From: Gammaproteobacteria bacterium | Lineage (GTDB): Bacteria; Pseudomonadota; Gammaproteobacteria; Steroidobacterales; Woeseiaceae | NCBI GenBank assembly: GCA_029863125.1 | Contig: JAOTWB010000002.1 | Span: forward strand, 62,001-126,000 | Direction: 5' to 3' | DNA: 64,000 bases | Part shown: positions 45,254 to 54,324 of the stretch, in pieces | Layout: each line of letters opens with the position of its first letter | How positions within the stretch are numbered: the stretch's first letter is position 1 | Notes under the pieces: model-generated | The model's database searches: none | Told to the model about the DNA's origin: nothing | Seen by the model: only the letters and a program-made list of their open reading frames with translations | Program-made: the position numbers and the translations under genes

Positions 45254-45511
45254 ATGCACCGTGATAATCGGCTGGCGTATTGGCGGGCCAATCTGCGCCT
45301 GCTGGCCTTGTGCCTGGTCGTCTGGTTTGTCTGCTCCTATGTTTTCGGCATCCTCCTCGTTGAATCGCTGAATACGATCCGCATCGGCGGTTTTCAACTG
45401 GGCTTCTGGTTTGCGCAGCAGGGGTCGATTTATCTTTTTGTAGTTCTCATTTTTTTCTACGCCTGGCGCATGAACCGCATCGACAGGCAGCACGATGTGC
45501 ATGAAGACTGA
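45254..45511 (+). CDS. Sodium:solute symporter small subunit (DUF4212)
   Basis: An 85-residue protein. The ATG at 45254 is preferred for the GAGGTGGGG just upstream; GTG at 45245 is an alternative. Two membrane helices (LLALCLVVWFVCSYVFGILL and GSIYLFVVLIFFYAW) and a charged tail give the usual DUF4212 form. The WRANLRLL and GFWFAQQGS stretches are typical of the family. The large symporter subunit follows 9 bp downstream. Confidence 0.92.
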   Translation: MHRDNRLAYWRANLRLLALCLVVWFVCSYVFGILLVESLNTIRIGGFQLGFWFAQQGSIYLFVVLIFFYAWRMNRIDRQHDVHED

Positions 45512-45520
45512 GAGCCGGGC

Positions 45521-47293
45521 ATGAGTTTGCAGGCACTCACATATTTTGTTGTCGGCTTTACATTTGCCGTCTATATCGGCATCGCCGTCTGGTCACGGGC
45601 ACACAGCACGGGCGATTTCTATATCGCGGGCAAGGGCGTTTCGCCGATCGCTAATGGCATGGCAACCGCCGCCGACTGGATGAGTGCCGCGTCGTTCATC
45701 TCGATGGCCGGGTTGATCGCGTTTCTCGGCTACGACGGCTCCGTTTATCTGATGGGCTGGACCGGCGGTTACGTACTGCTCGCGCTGCTGCTGGCGCCTT
45801 ATCTCCGCAAGTTCGGCAAATTCACGGTCCCGGAGTTCATCGGCGAGCGATACTATTCCAAGACGGCACGCATCGTCGCCGTCATCTGCCTGATATTCAT
45901 CTCGTTCACCTATGTTGCGGGCCAGATGCGTGGCGTCGGTATCGTATTCTCCCGTTTTTTGGAAGTTGATGTCGCGGTAGGACTGATCGTGGGTATGGGC
46001 ATTGTGTTCACGTATGCCGTACTTGGCGGTATGAAGGGCATTACCTATACGCAGGTCGCACAGTACTGCGTGCTGATCTTCGCCTATACGGTTCCTGCCG
46101 TCTTTATCGCCATTCAGATTACCGGAAACCCGGTACCGCAGCTGGCGTTTGGCAGTCAAATCTCGGGCACGGAAACCGCGTTGCTCGACAAACTCGACGA
46201 CATCGTCACTTCGTTGGGTTTCAATCAATACACGTCGGGAACCAAGAGTCGTATCGACGTATTCTGTATCACGATGGCATTGATGGTTGGCACCGCGGGA
46301 CTGCCTCACGTCATCGTACGATTCTTCACGGTCCCCAAGGTGCGAGATGCGCGCGTATCGGCCGGGTATGCGCTGTTTTTTATCGCAATCCTCTACACGA
46401 CGGCGCCGGCCGTTGGATCAATGGCCAGGTACAACCTGATCAATACAATTCAGCCCGGCGAAATTGGCGCTGTCGATGGCAACCTGCGTTACGACGATAG
46501 ACCCGAGTGGTTCCGCACCTGGGAGCGGACTGGCCTGGTCGCCTTCAATGACTTGAACGGCGACGGTCGGGTGCAGTACTACGATGATCGCAATCCGGCA
46601 TTTGCGAAAGCAGCGGCTGGCTATGGCTGGCACGGCAACGAGCTGATCGTCGATCGTGACATCATGGTGCTGGCGAACCCGGAGATCGCGGGACTGCCCA
46701 ACTGGGTTATTGCGCTTGTTGCTGCGGGCGGCATCGCCGCGGCGCTGTCGACGGCGGCCGGATTGTTGCTGGTAATTTCTGCCGCGGTTTCGCACGACCT
46801 CATCAAAGGTATCTTCGTGCCGAATATCTCCGAGAGAAACGAGCTGCGAGCCGGTCGGGTGGCGGCCGCACTCGCGATTCTGGTGGCGGGCTATCTCGGC
46901 TTCGATCCGCCCGGTTGGGTTGCGCAGGTCGTTGCGTTCGCATTCGGACTGGCGGCGGCCTCACTGTTCCCGGTGATCCTGCTCGGGATTTTTTCCAAGC
47001 GGGTGAATCGTGAAGGAGCAGTCGCCGGCATGTTGACGGGCCTGTTGTTTACCTACGGCTATATCGAGTATTTCAAAGGCCTGTTCCTGAAGTGGGCCGG
47101 TGCGCCCTGGGGTGATAATGTTGCGCAACACTGGCTGTTCGGGATTTCGCCGGAAGGCATCGGCGTTATCGGCATGTGCCTGAATTTTGTCGTGGCAGTC
47201 GTCGTAAGTTCGCTGACGCGACCGCCGCCCGAACACATCCAGCACATGGTTGAACACATTCGCGTGCCGCGGCATATGGAATCACTATCATGA
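45521..47293 (+). CDS. Sodium:solute symporter large subunit (VC_2705-type, ActP-like)
   Basis: A 590-residue membrane protein of the SSS family with about 13 helices. Visible are YIAGKGVSPIANGMATAADW, MSAASFISMAGLIAF and LPHVIVRFFTVPKVRDARVS, the family's conserved cores. A soluble loop near residues 310-390 contains acidic DLNGDGRVQYYDDRN, which looks like a Ca-binding EF-loop-like insert. It probably imports a carboxylate such as acetate or pyruvate with Na+; the substrate is inferred from family. The stop overlaps the next ATG (ATGA). Confidence 0.9.
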   Translation: MSLQALTYFVVGFTFAVYIGIAVWSRAHSTGDFYIAGKGVSPIANGMATAADWMSAASFISMAGLIAFLGYDGSVYLMGWTGGYVLLALLLAPYLRKFGKFTVPEFIGERYYSKTARIVAVICLIFISFTYVAGQMRGVGIVFSRFLEVDVAVGLIVGMGIVFTYAVLGGMKGITYTQVAQYCVLIFAYTVPAVFIAIQITGNPVPQLAFGSQISGTETALLDKLDDIVTSLGFNQYTSGTKSRIDVFCITMALMVGTAGLPHVIVRFFTVPKVRDARVSAGYALFFIAILYTTAPAVGSMARYNLINTIQPGEIGAVDGNLRYDDRPEWFRTWERTGLVAFNDLNGDGRVQYYDDRNPAFAKAAAGYGWHGNELIVDRDIMVLANPEIAGLPNWVIALVAAGGIAAALSTAAGLLLVISAAVSHDLIKGIFVPNISERNELRAGRVAAALAILVAGYLGFDPPGWVAQVVAFAFGLAAASLFPVILLGIFSKRVNREGAVAGMLTGLLFTYGYIEYFKGLFLKWAGAPWGDNVAQHWLFGISPEGIGVIGMCLNFVVAVVVSSLTRPPPEHIQHMVEHIRVPRHMESLS

Positions 47294-48594
47294 TCAGGAA
47301 ATTACTCGCTCTTTCGTTCGTTATTGTGGCGATGCCGGCCTGCGGACAGGCACTTGATGGAAACGAGAAGCGCATGGTCGACTGGATTGATGCGCACGCG
47401 GAAGATGCAATTGCATTGCTTGAGGAAACGGTGAATATCTCGAGTGGCACGATGAATCACGAGGGCGTGCGGGAAGTAGGGCGCGTCATGCGCCGCGAGC
47501 TTGACGAGCTCGGCTTTGTTTCTGAATGGATAGAAATGCCTGAGGAAATGGGCAGGGCCGGTCATCTATTTGGCCGAAAGCTTGACGGCAAAGCGAAGAA
47601 GTTTGTCCTCATTGGTCATCTGGACACAGTTTTCGAAGCCGACGATGCGTTCCAGGGATTTGCGCGCAACGGCGATACGGCGACGGGCCCTGGTGTCGAT
47701 GACATGAAGTCTGGCAACGTGGTCATTATTTACGCACTCAAAGCGCTGCGGGAAATCGGTGCGCTTGACGATATTCCGGTTGTCGTTGCGTACACGGGTG
47801 ATGAGGAGAAGACGGGCAGGCCGCTTTCCGTTGGCCGAAAGGAGCTGATTGAAGCGGGTCAATGGGCTGACATTGCGCTCGGCTTCGAATCGGCGGTCCA
47901 TCGCGAAGGCTTCGACTGGGCAACGATTGCCCGGCGGAGCTCCAGCCGCTGGATGCTCACCATCGAAGGTAGGCAGGCACATTCTTCGGGCGTATTCAGC
48001 GACGATGTCGGCGCTGGCGCCATTTTTGAAGCTGCGCGAATTCTAAACGCCTTTTACGAGGAACTGCGCGGCGAGGAACACCTGACTTTCAATGTCGGCA
48101 CGATACTGGGCGGCACCGATGTCACGTACGATCCGCAGCAGAATCGCGGTACGGCTTTTGGCAAGACCAACGTCGTGCCGCGCAAGGCCGTGGTCCACGG
48201 AGGCTTGCGCACGATTTCCGCGGAACAGCTCGAGCGTACCCGCACGGCGATGCGAGCTATCGTGGCCGAGAGCCTGCCGCATACCCGCGCGAACATCGAG
48301 TTCGCGGAAGGCTATCCGCCGATGTTTCCAAGCGAGGGTAATCGCCGCCTCAAAGTCGTATTGTCAGAGATCAACGAGGCGCTCGGTCGAGGCCCGATGA
48401 AGGAACTGGATCCGTCGATGCGGGGCGCGGCCGACGTGTCCTTCGTCGCACCGTACACCGATGCAATAGCAGGACTGGGTGCCCTCGGTGATGGCGGTCA
48501 TACGCCGAACGAAAGCCTTGACCTGACTTCACTGCCGCTCGCGATCAAGCGCACCGCAATTCTGATATACAGACTCAGTAACGACACCGAGTAA
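47290..48594 (+). CDS. Exported M20-family metallopeptidase (carboxypeptidase G2-like)
   Basis: A 434-residue enzyme with an N-terminal signal (LLALSFVIVAMPACGQALDG). The AC-G context near residue 17 could be a weak lipobox, but MPAC is not canonical. Metal-binding residues are in LIGHLDTVFEAD, GPGVDDMKSGN and YTGDEEKTG, and the catalytic Glu pair is in GDEEK. M20 enzymes of the CPG2 type cleave terminal glutamate or small peptides. Coupling to the symporter genes upstream suggests that hydrolysis products may be taken up, but this is inference. Confidence 0.88.
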   Translation: MIRKLLALSFVIVAMPACGQALDGNEKRMVDWIDAHAEDAIALLEETVNISSGTMNHEGVREVGRVMRRELDELGFVSEWIEMPEEMGRAGHLFGRKLDGKAKKFVLIGHLDTVFEADDAFQGFARNGDTATGPGVDDMKSGNVVIIYALKALREIGALDDIPVVVAYTGDEEKTGRPLSVGRKELIEAGQWADIALGFESAVHREGFDWATIARRSSSRWMLTIEGRQAHSSGVFSDDVGAGAIFEAARILNAFYEELRGEEHLTFNVGTILGGTDVTYDPQQNRGTAFGKTNVVPRKAVVHGGLRTISAEQLERTRTAMRAIVAESLPHTRANIEFAEGYPPMFPSEGNRRLKVVLSEINEALGRGPMKELDPSMRGAADVSFVAPYTDAIAGLGALGDGGHTPNESLDLTSLPLAIKRTAILIYRLSNDTE

Positions 48595-48602
48595 CAGCGC
48601 GC

Positions 48603-49487
48603 ATGGGGCAATCGCAAGGGCACACGGCCGACGAGAGCAGTCTCAGACGGGTGACGATCGCGCTCGTTCTAACCGGCACCTTCATGCTGGTGGAAGTTGT
48701 GGGCGGCATCATTTCAGGATCGCTTGCGCTGCTGGCGGACGCCGGCCACATGTTGACCGACACGATGGCGCTGTCGCTCGCCGCCATGGCGTTTCATGTC
48801 AGCAAACGCCCGCCCGGCGGCAGTCTCACCTATGGCTACCAGCGCTTCCAGATACTCGCCGCGTTCGTCAACGGTCTGAGCCTGCTGGCGGTCGTTGGCT
48901 GGATTTTGTTTGAGGCCGTCAGCCGCTTTTTGAGTCCCAAAGATATCCTGGGCGAAACGATGCTGGTCGTTGCGTCTGCGGGCCTCGTCATCAATCTCGT
49001 ATCCTTTGCCATCCTGCACACGGGTGACAGGGAAAACCTGAATATCCGCGGTGCCGCCCTGCACGTCGCGGGCGATCTCCTCGGATCGATTGCCGCGATC
49101 ATAGCGGCGATCATTATTATTTACACGGGATGGACACCGATCGACCCGATACTGTCTATTGCTGTAGCGGCCCTGATTCTCAAGAGCGCCTGGTCACTGG
49201 TCAAGCGCAGCGCGCATATCTTGCTGGAAGGCGCGCCGGAATGGCTCGATGTCGAAGCGATGCAGAAACTCATAGTCTCAAGGGTGTCGGGAGTGGACGA
49301 GATTCACCACGTCCATATCTGGGGATTAACGCCTCAGCAGCTGATGCTGACCATGCACATGTCGCTGGACGGGTCGGTAGAGAGTCAGTCCGGCGTCATA
49401 CGCGATGTCAAGACGTTTCTTCAGGAAGAATACGGTATCGGGCACTCGACGATCGAGGTAGACGTCGACGGGTGTGCCGACCATTAG
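48603..49487 (+). CDS. Cation diffusion facilitator (CzcD/ZitB-type metal exporter)
   Basis: A 294-residue CDF protein with six membrane helices and a cytoplasmic C-terminal domain. The metal sites are DAGHMLTD (helix II) and HVAGDLLGS (helix V), the H-x3-D pattern associated with zinc and cadmium export. The C-terminal domain has VSGVDEIHHVHIWGLTPQQL. It probably exports Zn(II) or Cd(II) by proton antiport. The stop overlaps the convergent hpt stop by sharing TTAG. Confidence 0.9.
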   Translation: MGQSQGHTADESSLRRVTIALVLTGTFMLVEVVGGIISGSLALLADAGHMLTDTMALSLAAMAFHVSKRPPGGSLTYGYQRFQILAAFVNGLSLLAVVGWILFEAVSRFLSPKDILGETMLVVASAGLVINLVSFAILHTGDRENLNIRGAALHVAGDLLGSIAAIIAAIIIIYTGWTPIDPILSIAVAALILKSAWSLVKRSAHILLEGAPEWLDVEAMQKLIVSRVSGVDEIHHVHIWGLTPQQLMLTMHMSLDGSVESQSGVIRDVKTFLQEEYGIGHSTIEVDVDGCADH

Positions 49488-50050
49488 TCTACCGGCGCGA
49501 CGATGCCGATGAAGGGCAGGGTGCGATTCTGTTCCGCGTAATCAAGCCCGTAGCCAACTACCCACTCGTCGGGAATATCGAAACCCAGGTAGTCGAGATC
49601 GACGTGCACTTCTGCGCGGTCAGCTTTGCGTACCAGCGCGCAGGTCTTCACCGACGCCGGGCCGTGAGAACTGATCATGCCGATCAGGTACTCGAGCGTG
49701 TGGCCGGTATCGACGATGTCTTCGACGATCAAGACATGCTTGCCCTCGATATTGCCACGCACATCCATGACCAGGCGTACCGCGCCGCTCGAGCGGCTGC
49801 CCTTCCCGTAGCTGGAGACGGCGATGAATTCGATGACATGCGGGATAGTGAGCTGGCGCGACAAATCGGCCAGGAAGATGAACGCTCCCTTCAATACGCC
49901 GACCAGGACGAGTTCGCCGCATCCTTCGTAGTCTTTCGAGATCTGGCGGGCAAGTTCTGCGACGCGGGCCTTGATGTCGGCCTCGCTGATGAGAACTTTG
50001 AGGGCTTCCTGAGTCACATCGGCCTCATACAAAGGGTTAGCCGCGAGCAT
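49484..50050 (-). CDS. hpt: Hypoxanthine phosphoribosyltransferase
   Basis: About 188 residues from the ATG at 50050, which has GGAAG upstream; the in-frame start near 50269 would overlap the divergent kinase gene. The PRPP-binding motif HVLIVEDIVDTGHTLEYLIG is near residue 108. Other typical stretches are LVGVLKGAFIFLADLSRQL and DIPDEWVVGYGLDYAEQNR. It converts hypoxanthine and PRPP to IMP in purine salvage. The deoxynucleoside kinase gene is divergent, with 53 bp between starts, so both promoters share this gap. Confidence 0.92.
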   Translation of the reverse strand: MLAANPLYEADVTQEALKVLISEADIKARVAELARQISKDYEGCGELVLVGVLKGAFIFLADLSRQLTIPHVIEFIAVSSYGKGSRSSGAVRLVMDVRGNIEGKHVLIVEDIVDTGHTLEYLIGMISSHGPASVKTCALVRKADRAEVHVDLDYLGFDIPDEWVVGYGLDYAEQNRTLPFIGIVAPVD

Positions 50051-50103
50051 AGGCGATCTTCCGGATGGATGCCAGATGGAGATGCGGATATGGTTGTCAT
50101 GCA

Positions 50104-50739
50104 ATGAAACGGTCAATCGCGATAGCTGGCAACATGGGGACGGGCAAGTCGACGCTAGTCGAATTCCTGCACAGGACCTACGCCGTCGAGCCGTTTTATG
50201 AGCCCAACGATGAAAATCCCTATCTCGCCGATTTCTACAAGGACATGAAACGCTGGGCGTTTCAATCACAGCTCTATTTCCTGAGCAACAAGTTTCGATT
50301 GCACCAGGAACTCGATCGCCAGCCCGGCGTTGTCGCGCTTGATCGCACGATTTTCGAGGATGCCGAGATATTCGCGACAGCGTTGCACCAGATGCGCAAG
50401 ATCTCGAAGCGCGACTGGGACACGTATCGGGGTTTTTACAGCGCGATCCTCGACGCGATTCGTCCTCCGGACCTCATGATTTATCTGCGATGTTCGATGC
50501 CCACGCTGCGCCAGCGCATTCGGCTGCGCGGCCGCAAAATGGAGCAGGACGTGCCGCTTTCATACCTGAAGCGACTCGATCGTCTCTACGAAGGCTGGAT
50601 AGCGTCGTACGATATGAGCGACGTGCTGATTCTGGAAACGGATAAGCTGGACTACATCCACGACCTGATTCACAGGCTGGACGTTATGGAACGTATCGAG
50701 TCGGTGTTGCCCGAGGGAATCGGTCGGCCTGGCTGCTAG
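50104..50739 (+). CDS. Deoxynucleoside kinase (deoxyadenosine/deoxyguanosine kinase type)
   Basis: A 211-residue dNK-family kinase from the ATG at 50104. Walker A is IAGNMGTGKSTLVEFL. The substrate region has EPFYEPNDENPYLADFY, then LDRTIFEDAEIFA (DR(S/T)-I motif) and the lid RLRGRKMEQDVPLSYL. The family phosphorylates deoxyadenosine, deoxyguanosine or deoxycytidine. Together with hpt on the opposite strand it forms a purine-salvage pair. The + stop and the convergent transglycosylase stop share CTAG at 50736-50739. Confidence 0.9.
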   Translation: MKRSIAIAGNMGTGKSTLVEFLHRTYAVEPFYEPNDENPYLADFYKDMKRWAFQSQLYFLSNKFRLHQELDRQPGVVALDRTIFEDAEIFATALHQMRKISKRDWDTYRGFYSAILDAIRPPDLMIYLRCSMPTLRQRIRLRGRKMEQDVPLSYLKRLDRLYEGWIASYDMSDVLILETDKLDYIHDLIHRLDVMERIESVLPEGIGRPGC

Positions 50740-51527
50740 TCGATCCTGAATCCGGCGCGCGCCAGTTGGCGGGCGCTGCGATCGTATTCTTCACGGTCGG
50801 CGTAGGTCATCACGACTTCGAATTCGCCCGTGCCGCGACGAAACCAGTCGAGATTCAGCCCGGACGACCGCTTTTCGAGGCGTTCGATAAAGGCCTCGGC
50901 CCGGTAGGGTTCGCCGAACGTCAGGAGCGTTGATTGGCCGATCGCAGAGTACAGGGTGTCCGGCGCCCGCCTGACGACCGAACCGTTGCCAAGAACGTAG
51001 TTCAGGTGCCGGTATATGTAGCCGGAGTACCACACGGCGCCCGACGGGATGCCGTATCCGTCTGCGGCGATGCGGCCGGGGCCGTAGTTGTACGCTGCGA
51101 GCGCAAGGTGCACGTTGCCGTCATAGCGCGTTAGCAGCTCCTTTAGATAGCGCGCCCCGGCGTCAATATTCGTGCAGGGATCGTACAAGTCGCTCAGACG
51201 ATGAATTCCGAGATGCCTGGCGGTGCCCGGCCAGAGAATTTGCATCACGCCGTGGGCATTGGCGCGGGACCGAGCGGTCGCCTCGAAATCACTTTCTCCA
51301 CGCGCAACGGCAAGCAGCAGTGACTCGGGCAGATCGTACTGCAGCGCCGCGACGCTGAAACAGGTCGCGTGGGGAAAAGTGTAGGCGGGCTCGAGCGACG
51401 TCTGGTTTGCCGAATAGTTTTGCCAGGCAGCGTCTAGGTCGGGTTTGGCCGCCGCGGCGGTGTAAGCGAGAACCATCAGGACGATTCCACCGAGAACCAT
51501 TGCCAGCCGCTGACGAATTTGCTGCAT
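50736..51527 (-). CDS. Lytic transglycosylase (SLT domain)
   Basis: About 263 residues from the ATG at 51527. A signal segment is visible (LAMVLGGIVLMVLAYTAAAA). The SLT fold shows the catalytic Glu in LLLAVARGESDFEATARSRA, ANAHGVMQILWPGTARHLGI and AYNYGPGRI. The C-terminus is an extended domain with YRAEAFIERLEKRSSGLNLD. Lytic transglycosylases cleave peptidoglycan with formation of 1,6-anhydro muropeptides. It starts 1 bp after the SPOR gene stop, as the last gene of the envelope operon 50736-56374. Confidence 0.9.
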   Translation of the reverse strand: MQQIRQRLAMVLGGIVLMVLAYTAAAAKPDLDAAWQNYSANQTSLEPAYTFPHATCFSVAALQYDLPESLLLAVARGESDFEATARSRANAHGVMQILWPGTARHLGIHRLSDLYDPCTNIDAGARYLKELLTRYDGNVHLALAAYNYGPGRIAADGYGIPSGAVWYSGYIYRHLNYVLGNGSVVRRAPDTLYSAIGQSTLLTFGEPYRAEAFIERLEKRSSGLNLDWFRRGTGEFEVVMTYADREEYDRSARQLARAGFRID

Positions 51528-51528
51528 G

Positions 51529-52008
51529 CTAGCCACCCGGCAATTCGAGACCCGTTGCCGACGAAATCTGCGCAAGTTTGTCCTGGATGTCCGAGTCGTC
51601 CGAATACGCAAAAGCGACCTCGTAAACGCCAGGCTTGAGTCTGACGACGCGATAATCCAGCCCCGTTGTTCTTTGCAGCTGTGACACGAAGCCGTCCGCG
51701 GCCACCTTGCTGCGGAATGGGCTCCAGAACGCATACCACTGTTGCTCAATGGGTAGCGGCGTCTCTTCGACAACCATCGCGGGCTCGGGCGGCACGTCGG
51801 GCGGGGCTTCAGGCAGCTCGACAACGACGGGCTCTGGTTGCGGCGCCGGCTGTGGCGCGGGTACCGGTGCGAAATCAGGCTGCGCCACGGGCTCCGGCGG
51901 TGCGGTCAGCTGCGGCTGGTGTGGCTCGAGTTGGGGTATGCCCAACGTAACGATCAGAAGCGCAACCGCAAGCGCTGAGCCCGTTAGAATTCCCATCAGT
52001 CGAATCAT
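51529..52008 (-). CDS. Membrane-anchored SPOR-domain-like protein
   Basis: A 159-residue protein. An N-terminal membrane helix (LMGILTGSALAVALLIVTLG) is followed by a Pro/Glu/Val-rich linker (residues about 28-85). The C-terminal domain WYAFWSPFRSKVAADGFVSQ, with TGLDYRVVRLKPGVYEVAF, is SPOR-like. SPOR domains bind glycan strands stripped of peptides, often at septa. It lies between the 507-residue exported protein and the lytic transglycosylase, consistent with work on the cell wall. Confidence 0.82.
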   Translation of the reverse strand: MIRLMGILTGSALAVALLIVTLGIPQLEPHQPQLTAPPEPVAQPDFAPVPAPQPAPQPEPVVVELPEAPPDVPPEPAMVVEETPLPIEQQWYAFWSPFRSKVAADGFVSQLQRTTGLDYRVVRLKPGVYEVAFAYSDDSDIQDKLAQISSATGLELPGG

Positions 52009-52018
52009 CGCGCTTCCC

Positions 52019-53542
52019 CTACAGGACGTCCTTGACCTTAACGGCGCGCCAGTCGACGTGTTTGGATGCCCGTGCAGCGATCATCGCAAATTCACTCAAC
52101 CATTCTCGAAGTTCGTTGCCCTCAAGTCCCGGACGAATCGATGCGGAACATCGCAGTGGAACGCTGTCCATGTGATTTGCAATGCGCCTTGCCAGCTGGA
52201 CATCTGATATGACTACGGCGTAGTAGGTGTCGAGATCCGGTTCCAGCAGCCATTCATAGGTCTCGCTCCAGTTTTGTCTCGCCGTCGTCGTCTTCGGGAT
52301 CGGAAAACTCAGTAACTCGCCGCTGCGCGCGACATGTGCCTTCGTGCGATCGCGGCATTCGGTCCCGGCCAGCCGTACGAGCCCATGATTGGCCTGGTGC
52401 TCAAGAAGAAACACTATCGAGTCGGCGTGTGCCTCGGTCTGCAGTATTGAGCACGGCCGCACCCCGGTCATGTACGTTGCTTCGCGGATGGCCAGGCCGC
52501 CGCCCTGACAGTCAGTAAACGAGGCCGGAGCAGCCAGGCGCAGCGAACTGATCAATGAGTCCTTGCCGGCATTCGGTATGGAGATTGAAACCGGCGTCGC
52601 CTCGACCGCGCGCATCGCGGGCAGACCTGGCTCCGGCTTCGGCATATTCGCCAACTGTGTGTCGGGCAAGACGATGTATGCACTCGCACTGAGTGCCGTC
52701 ACGTCGTCATCTTCGTCTTGCGGTGTCACTGTCAGCCAGTATTGAAACAACACGCCATCGATTTGATGCGCTTTGCCGCTTAAAATCGCGTTGGTTCTCG
52801 TTTCGTCGCTGCTCAATTGCAGCGCCTGGCGGCTAGCGAGATTGTTGCTGATCAGCTCAACCGTTCCCCGCAGGCCTTCCGCCGTCGGTTCCCGGAGATC
52901 CGTGGCGACGACGTATTCGTCCGATACACGTTTTTGCATGGCGCAGGTCAGCTGGTGTGCGAGATGAGCCGCGAGCAAGTCAGTCTGCGCCAAAGTAAAG
53001 GGTACATCCCGTGCCCCCAAGAATGTTTCGTCGATGCGCGATTGACGCATCGCCTGGCGCTGTGCTGTGTTGAGCTGTCCCTGCCAGTGCTTTCCGAAAC
53101 CGGTCACCCAGTTACGATCCTCCAGGTCCAGTGCACGTACGTTTACCGAGTATCTGCTGTCGAGTTTTTGCGTTAGCTCGATTCCGATGTAGTAGTGCAC
53201 GTCATCGAGCGTGCAGTCCTGCGGCTGCGCGTCGAGCGAACTGCCGCTGCGCCCCTGCTGCCAGCCAATGGCGACGCCGGGCGTCGCTACGGCCGCGGCC
53301 AGGATGCGATCACGCAGCGACAACGCGAGCGCATTGCTCGCGGAAGCCGGTGTGTTGTCCCGCAGTACCACGAACATTACGGTTTCGTTCTTGAAACGTG
53401 GATGCAGGATCAGCTGTTGCCGCACGTAGGGTATAAGGTCGCGGTCCAGCCAGCGGTCCAGGTCTTTTTCTCGCGACTGGGCAACCGCCGGTATTGCTTG
53501 CGCAACAAGGACCGTCAGCAGGATAAGGATACGTCGGATCAT
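52019..53542 (-). CDS. Exported protein of unknown function in the ExbB/ExbD-like operon
   Basis: A 507-residue protein with a clear signal peptide (RRILILLTVLVAQAIPAVAQ). The mature protein starts with charged SREKDLDRWLDRDLIPYVRQ. Distinctive segments are HPRFKNETVMFVVLRDN, SRYSVNVRALDLEDRNWVTG and FGKHWQGQL. The Cys residues are few and scattered. I recognise no enzymatic motif. The early part has features reminiscent of outer-membrane biogenesis or lipoprotein-carrier proteins, but I cannot name a family. Its start overlaps the ExbD-like stop (ATGA), so it is coupled to it. Confidence 0.75.
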   Translation of the reverse strand: MIRRILILLTVLVAQAIPAVAQSREKDLDRWLDRDLIPYVRQQLILHPRFKNETVMFVVLRDNTPASASNALALSLRDRILAAAVATPGVAIGWQQGRSGSSLDAQPQDCTLDDVHYYIGIELTQKLDSRYSVNVRALDLEDRNWVTGFGKHWQGQLNTAQRQAMRQSRIDETFLGARDVPFTLAQTDLLAAHLAHQLTCAMQKRVSDEYVVATDLREPTAEGLRGTVELISNNLASRQALQLSSDETRTNAILSGKAHQIDGVLFQYWLTVTPQDEDDDVTALSASAYIVLPDTQLANMPKPEPGLPAMRAVEATPVSISIPNAGKDSLISSLRLAAPASFTDCQGGGLAIREATYMTGVRPCSILQTEAHADSIVFLLEHQANHGLVRLAGTECRDRTKAHVARSGELLSFPIPKTTTARQNWSETYEWLLEPDLDTYYAVVISDVQLARRIANHMDSVPLRCSASIRPGLEGNELREWLSEFAMIAARASKHVDWRAVKVKDVL

Positions 53543-54324
53543 GAGGCCTCCAATCGGATATCACCGCTTGCCCCGATGATCAGTGCGCCTCCGCTGTGGG
53601 TCTGCATAAGATCATCGAGCTGTGCTTTCAACTTGCCCGGTAAGGTTACTCCCCAGCTGACCGCGTCGGCTTTGGTTCCGGTTCGGGCCAGCGCTTCCGA
53701 GACCGCGGCAGGTACTGTGGCCGTTTCCATTTCGTGAAATGTGTTGGGTACCGACGCATCCCAGAAACTGATACGGCTGTTGCTTACGGTCATGCGCTGA
53801 GCACGGTCACTTTCTATCGCGTACAAACCAACTCGGCTTGCGGCTACTAGTCGCGTCAGTGCAGCATCGGATTCGAAGCGCAGCGTGAATCCCTCGGCCG
53901 CGCGCTCGACGGGCGGCGTTGAGGGTGACGATGAGTCCCGCGCAATCGGCACGGGCGCCGGAACATCAGGCGCTGTATCCAGCGGCCCGGCAGCGGTCCG
54001 CGCGGGCTGATGTTTCGGAACCCACGTCGGGCGAGTAAGCGTCACGGTCTTTTCGACAGGCTTTTCTGCCGGCCTGGCGACCGTCGGTGTCGGTGGAACG
54101 GCTTTTGCGACAGCGGCGGCCGCCTCCGCGGGTGTCGGCTGCGTCTCGGGCGGGACGGGTGTTGTCGGCGTCATCGGAATGCTCTGCACAAGCGCGAAGA
54201 TCGCAACGAGACACAGCGAGAGGATCGCCATGAATCGCATGATGTCGGTTTGCAGGTCAGCGGCTCCGCCGCTGTCGGCGTCGGCAGATCGATTAAGAGG
54301 GTAGGCCAGCGGCGAGCGCGTCAT
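53539..54324 (-). CDS. ExbD/TolR-like single-span membrane protein with Pro-rich linker
   Basis: A 261-residue protein. A cytoplasmic N-terminus is followed by a single helix, DIMRFMAILSLCLVAIFALV (residues 27-46), with Asp27 at its cytoplasmic edge where ExbD/TolR/MotB proteins carry the proton-binding Asp. A Pro/Ala/Thr-rich linker spans about residues 50-145. The C-terminal domain includes GLYAIESDRAQRMTVSNSR and WGVTLPGKLKAQLDDLMQ. It does not match a standard ExbD C-terminal domain. The start overlaps the ExbB-like stop by ATGA. Assignment as the motor partner rests on position and helix pattern. Confidence 0.72.
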   Translation of the reverse strand: MTRSPLAYPLNRSADADSGGAADLQTDIMRFMAILSLCLVAIFALVQSIPMTPTTPVPPETQPTPAEAAAAVAKAVPPTPTVARPAEKPVEKTVTLTRPTWVPKHQPARTAAGPLDTAPDVPAPVPIARDSSSPSTPPVERAAEGFTLRFESDAALTRLVAASRVGLYAIESDRAQRMTVSNSRISFWDASVPNTFHEMETATVPAAVSEALARTGTKADAVSWGVTLPGKLKAQLDDLMQTHSGGALIIGASGDIRLEAS

